Source: an uncultured Prevotella sp. (GTDB taxonomy: Bacteria; Bacteroidota; Bacteroidia; Bacteroidales; Bacteroidaceae). From it: a stretch of 16,529 nucleotides of DNA. Below, one piece after another: positions 16,260 through 16,529 of this stretch; the first letter of the stretch is position 1, and the number at the start of each line of letters is the position of its first letter. The stretch is from positions 1-16,529 of the forward strand of contig URDV01000015.1 in NCBI GenBank assembly GCA_900546605.1, read 5' to 3'. The notes beneath the pieces are model-generated. The model made no database searches, was not told the DNA's origin, and saw only the letters and a list, made by a program, of their open reading frames with translations. Both the position numbers and the translations under genes were made by a program.

Positions 16260-16442
16260 ATGACAATGAAACGCAATTATATTACTCCTCAATCCATCAG
16301 TCTAAAGCTTTTTACTGAAGACGCGCTGATGAACACCAGTGCTGTGCTTTCTGACGAAACGAATGATGATGATGCCATACAGTGGAGCCAAAAGCAAAAC
16401 AATGACAACAATGGCGGCCTTTGGCAGTACATGGACGAATAA
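16260..16442 (+). CDS. Small acidic protein of unknown function (60 aa)
   Basis: The ORF starts at ATG 16260 (MTMKRNYITPQ). A second ATG at 16266 would give MKRNYITPQ, which fits better the M-K-K/R-x-Y-x-x-P opening I associate with many small Bacteroidales proteins. After a short N-terminal segment (YITPQSISLKLFTEDALM) comes an Asn/Asp/Gln-rich polar, probably disordered tail ending WQYMDE. It has no cysteine, no signal peptide and no membrane segment. It lies 19 nt after the secreted protein gene and has no separate promoter, so cotranscription is likely. Such small genes often accompany surface or secreted proteins in Prevotella, but their function is unknown to me. A peptide-precursor role is conceivable without evidence here; no maturation enzyme gene is nearby. 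Confidence 0.7.
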   Translation: MTMKRNYITPQSISLKLFTEDALMNTSAVLSDETNDDDAIQWSQKQNNDNNGGLWQYMDE

Positions 16443-16460
16443 TAGCACAACTGAAGTTAC

Positions 16461-16529
16461 GGATTTAGCAAGGACGGGCTGAAGGCCCAATGGAGCACAT
16501 AGCCCAGGGCAAGCGAAGCGACACCCTGG
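16461..16529 (+). repeat. Start of a dispersed GC-rich intergenic repeat, cut by the window end
   Basis: 16461-16483 is the exact reverse complement of 7772-7794. It continues with two visible hairpins, GGGC/GCCC (16476-16479 with 16485-16488) and CCAGGG/CCCTGG (16504-16509 with 16524-16529). No ORF is convincing. Composition is more GC-rich than the intergenic sequence around it. The right boundary is outside the window. Confidence 0.6.

Noticed and set aside
15626..16276. 216-aa antisense ORF
   Set aside because: It lies entirely opposite the secreted protein gene, has no recognisable motif or promoter, and is explained by the composition of the sense strand.

Overview
The window looks like chromosomal DNA from a member of the Bacteroidetes, most likely Prevotellaceae. 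Supporting signs are four promoters matching the Bacteroidetes consensus (-33 TTG/TTTG, -7 TAnnTTTG), genes without clear Shine-Dalgarno sites, a bifunctional fucokinase/GDP-fucose pyrophosphorylase (Fkp), a DUF5723-type outer-membrane protein, and a secreted protein with a type IX-like C-terminal tail. All nine protein genes lie on the + strand. There are no rRNA or tRNA genes, no CRISPR array, no phage genes and no transposase.

Layout. 1-58 is a dispersed octamer repeat. 284-3600 is a two-gene unit: a large lipoprotein and a DUF5723-type beta-barrel candidate, with its own promoter and terminator. 3601-4080 is a long non-coding stretch holding a promoter and a structured leader in front of cysS (4081-5568). 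A terminator-like hairpin ends only 5 nt before dsbD (5722-7758). 7759-8196 holds a hairpin repeat, a strong terminator and an array of 88-bp tandem repeats whose last copy supplies the fkp promoter. fkp spans 8197-11082. 11083-11381 holds a MITE-like inverted-repeat element and an octamer microsatellite. 11382-14159 is an apparent operon of a periplasmic 5'-nucleotidase/metallophosphatase and agmatine deiminase, closed by a near-ideal terminator. 14402-16442 encodes a secreted protein with a type IX-like tail and a small acidic protein of a type often seen in Prevotella. The window ends inside another dispersed repeat, one segment of which also occurs inverted after dsbD.

The genes are mostly unrelated housekeeping and envelope functions: tRNA charging, periplasmic reducing power, GDP-fucose supply for surface glycans, nucleotide scavenging, agmatine breakdown and secreted or surface proteins. 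They do not form one pathway. No clearly new multi-gene system is visible. The most unusual material is between the genes: the promoter-bearing 88-bp array upstream of fkp, the structured cysS leader, and the octamer-based inverted-repeat element. Family names come from motif recognition by eye, without database searches.
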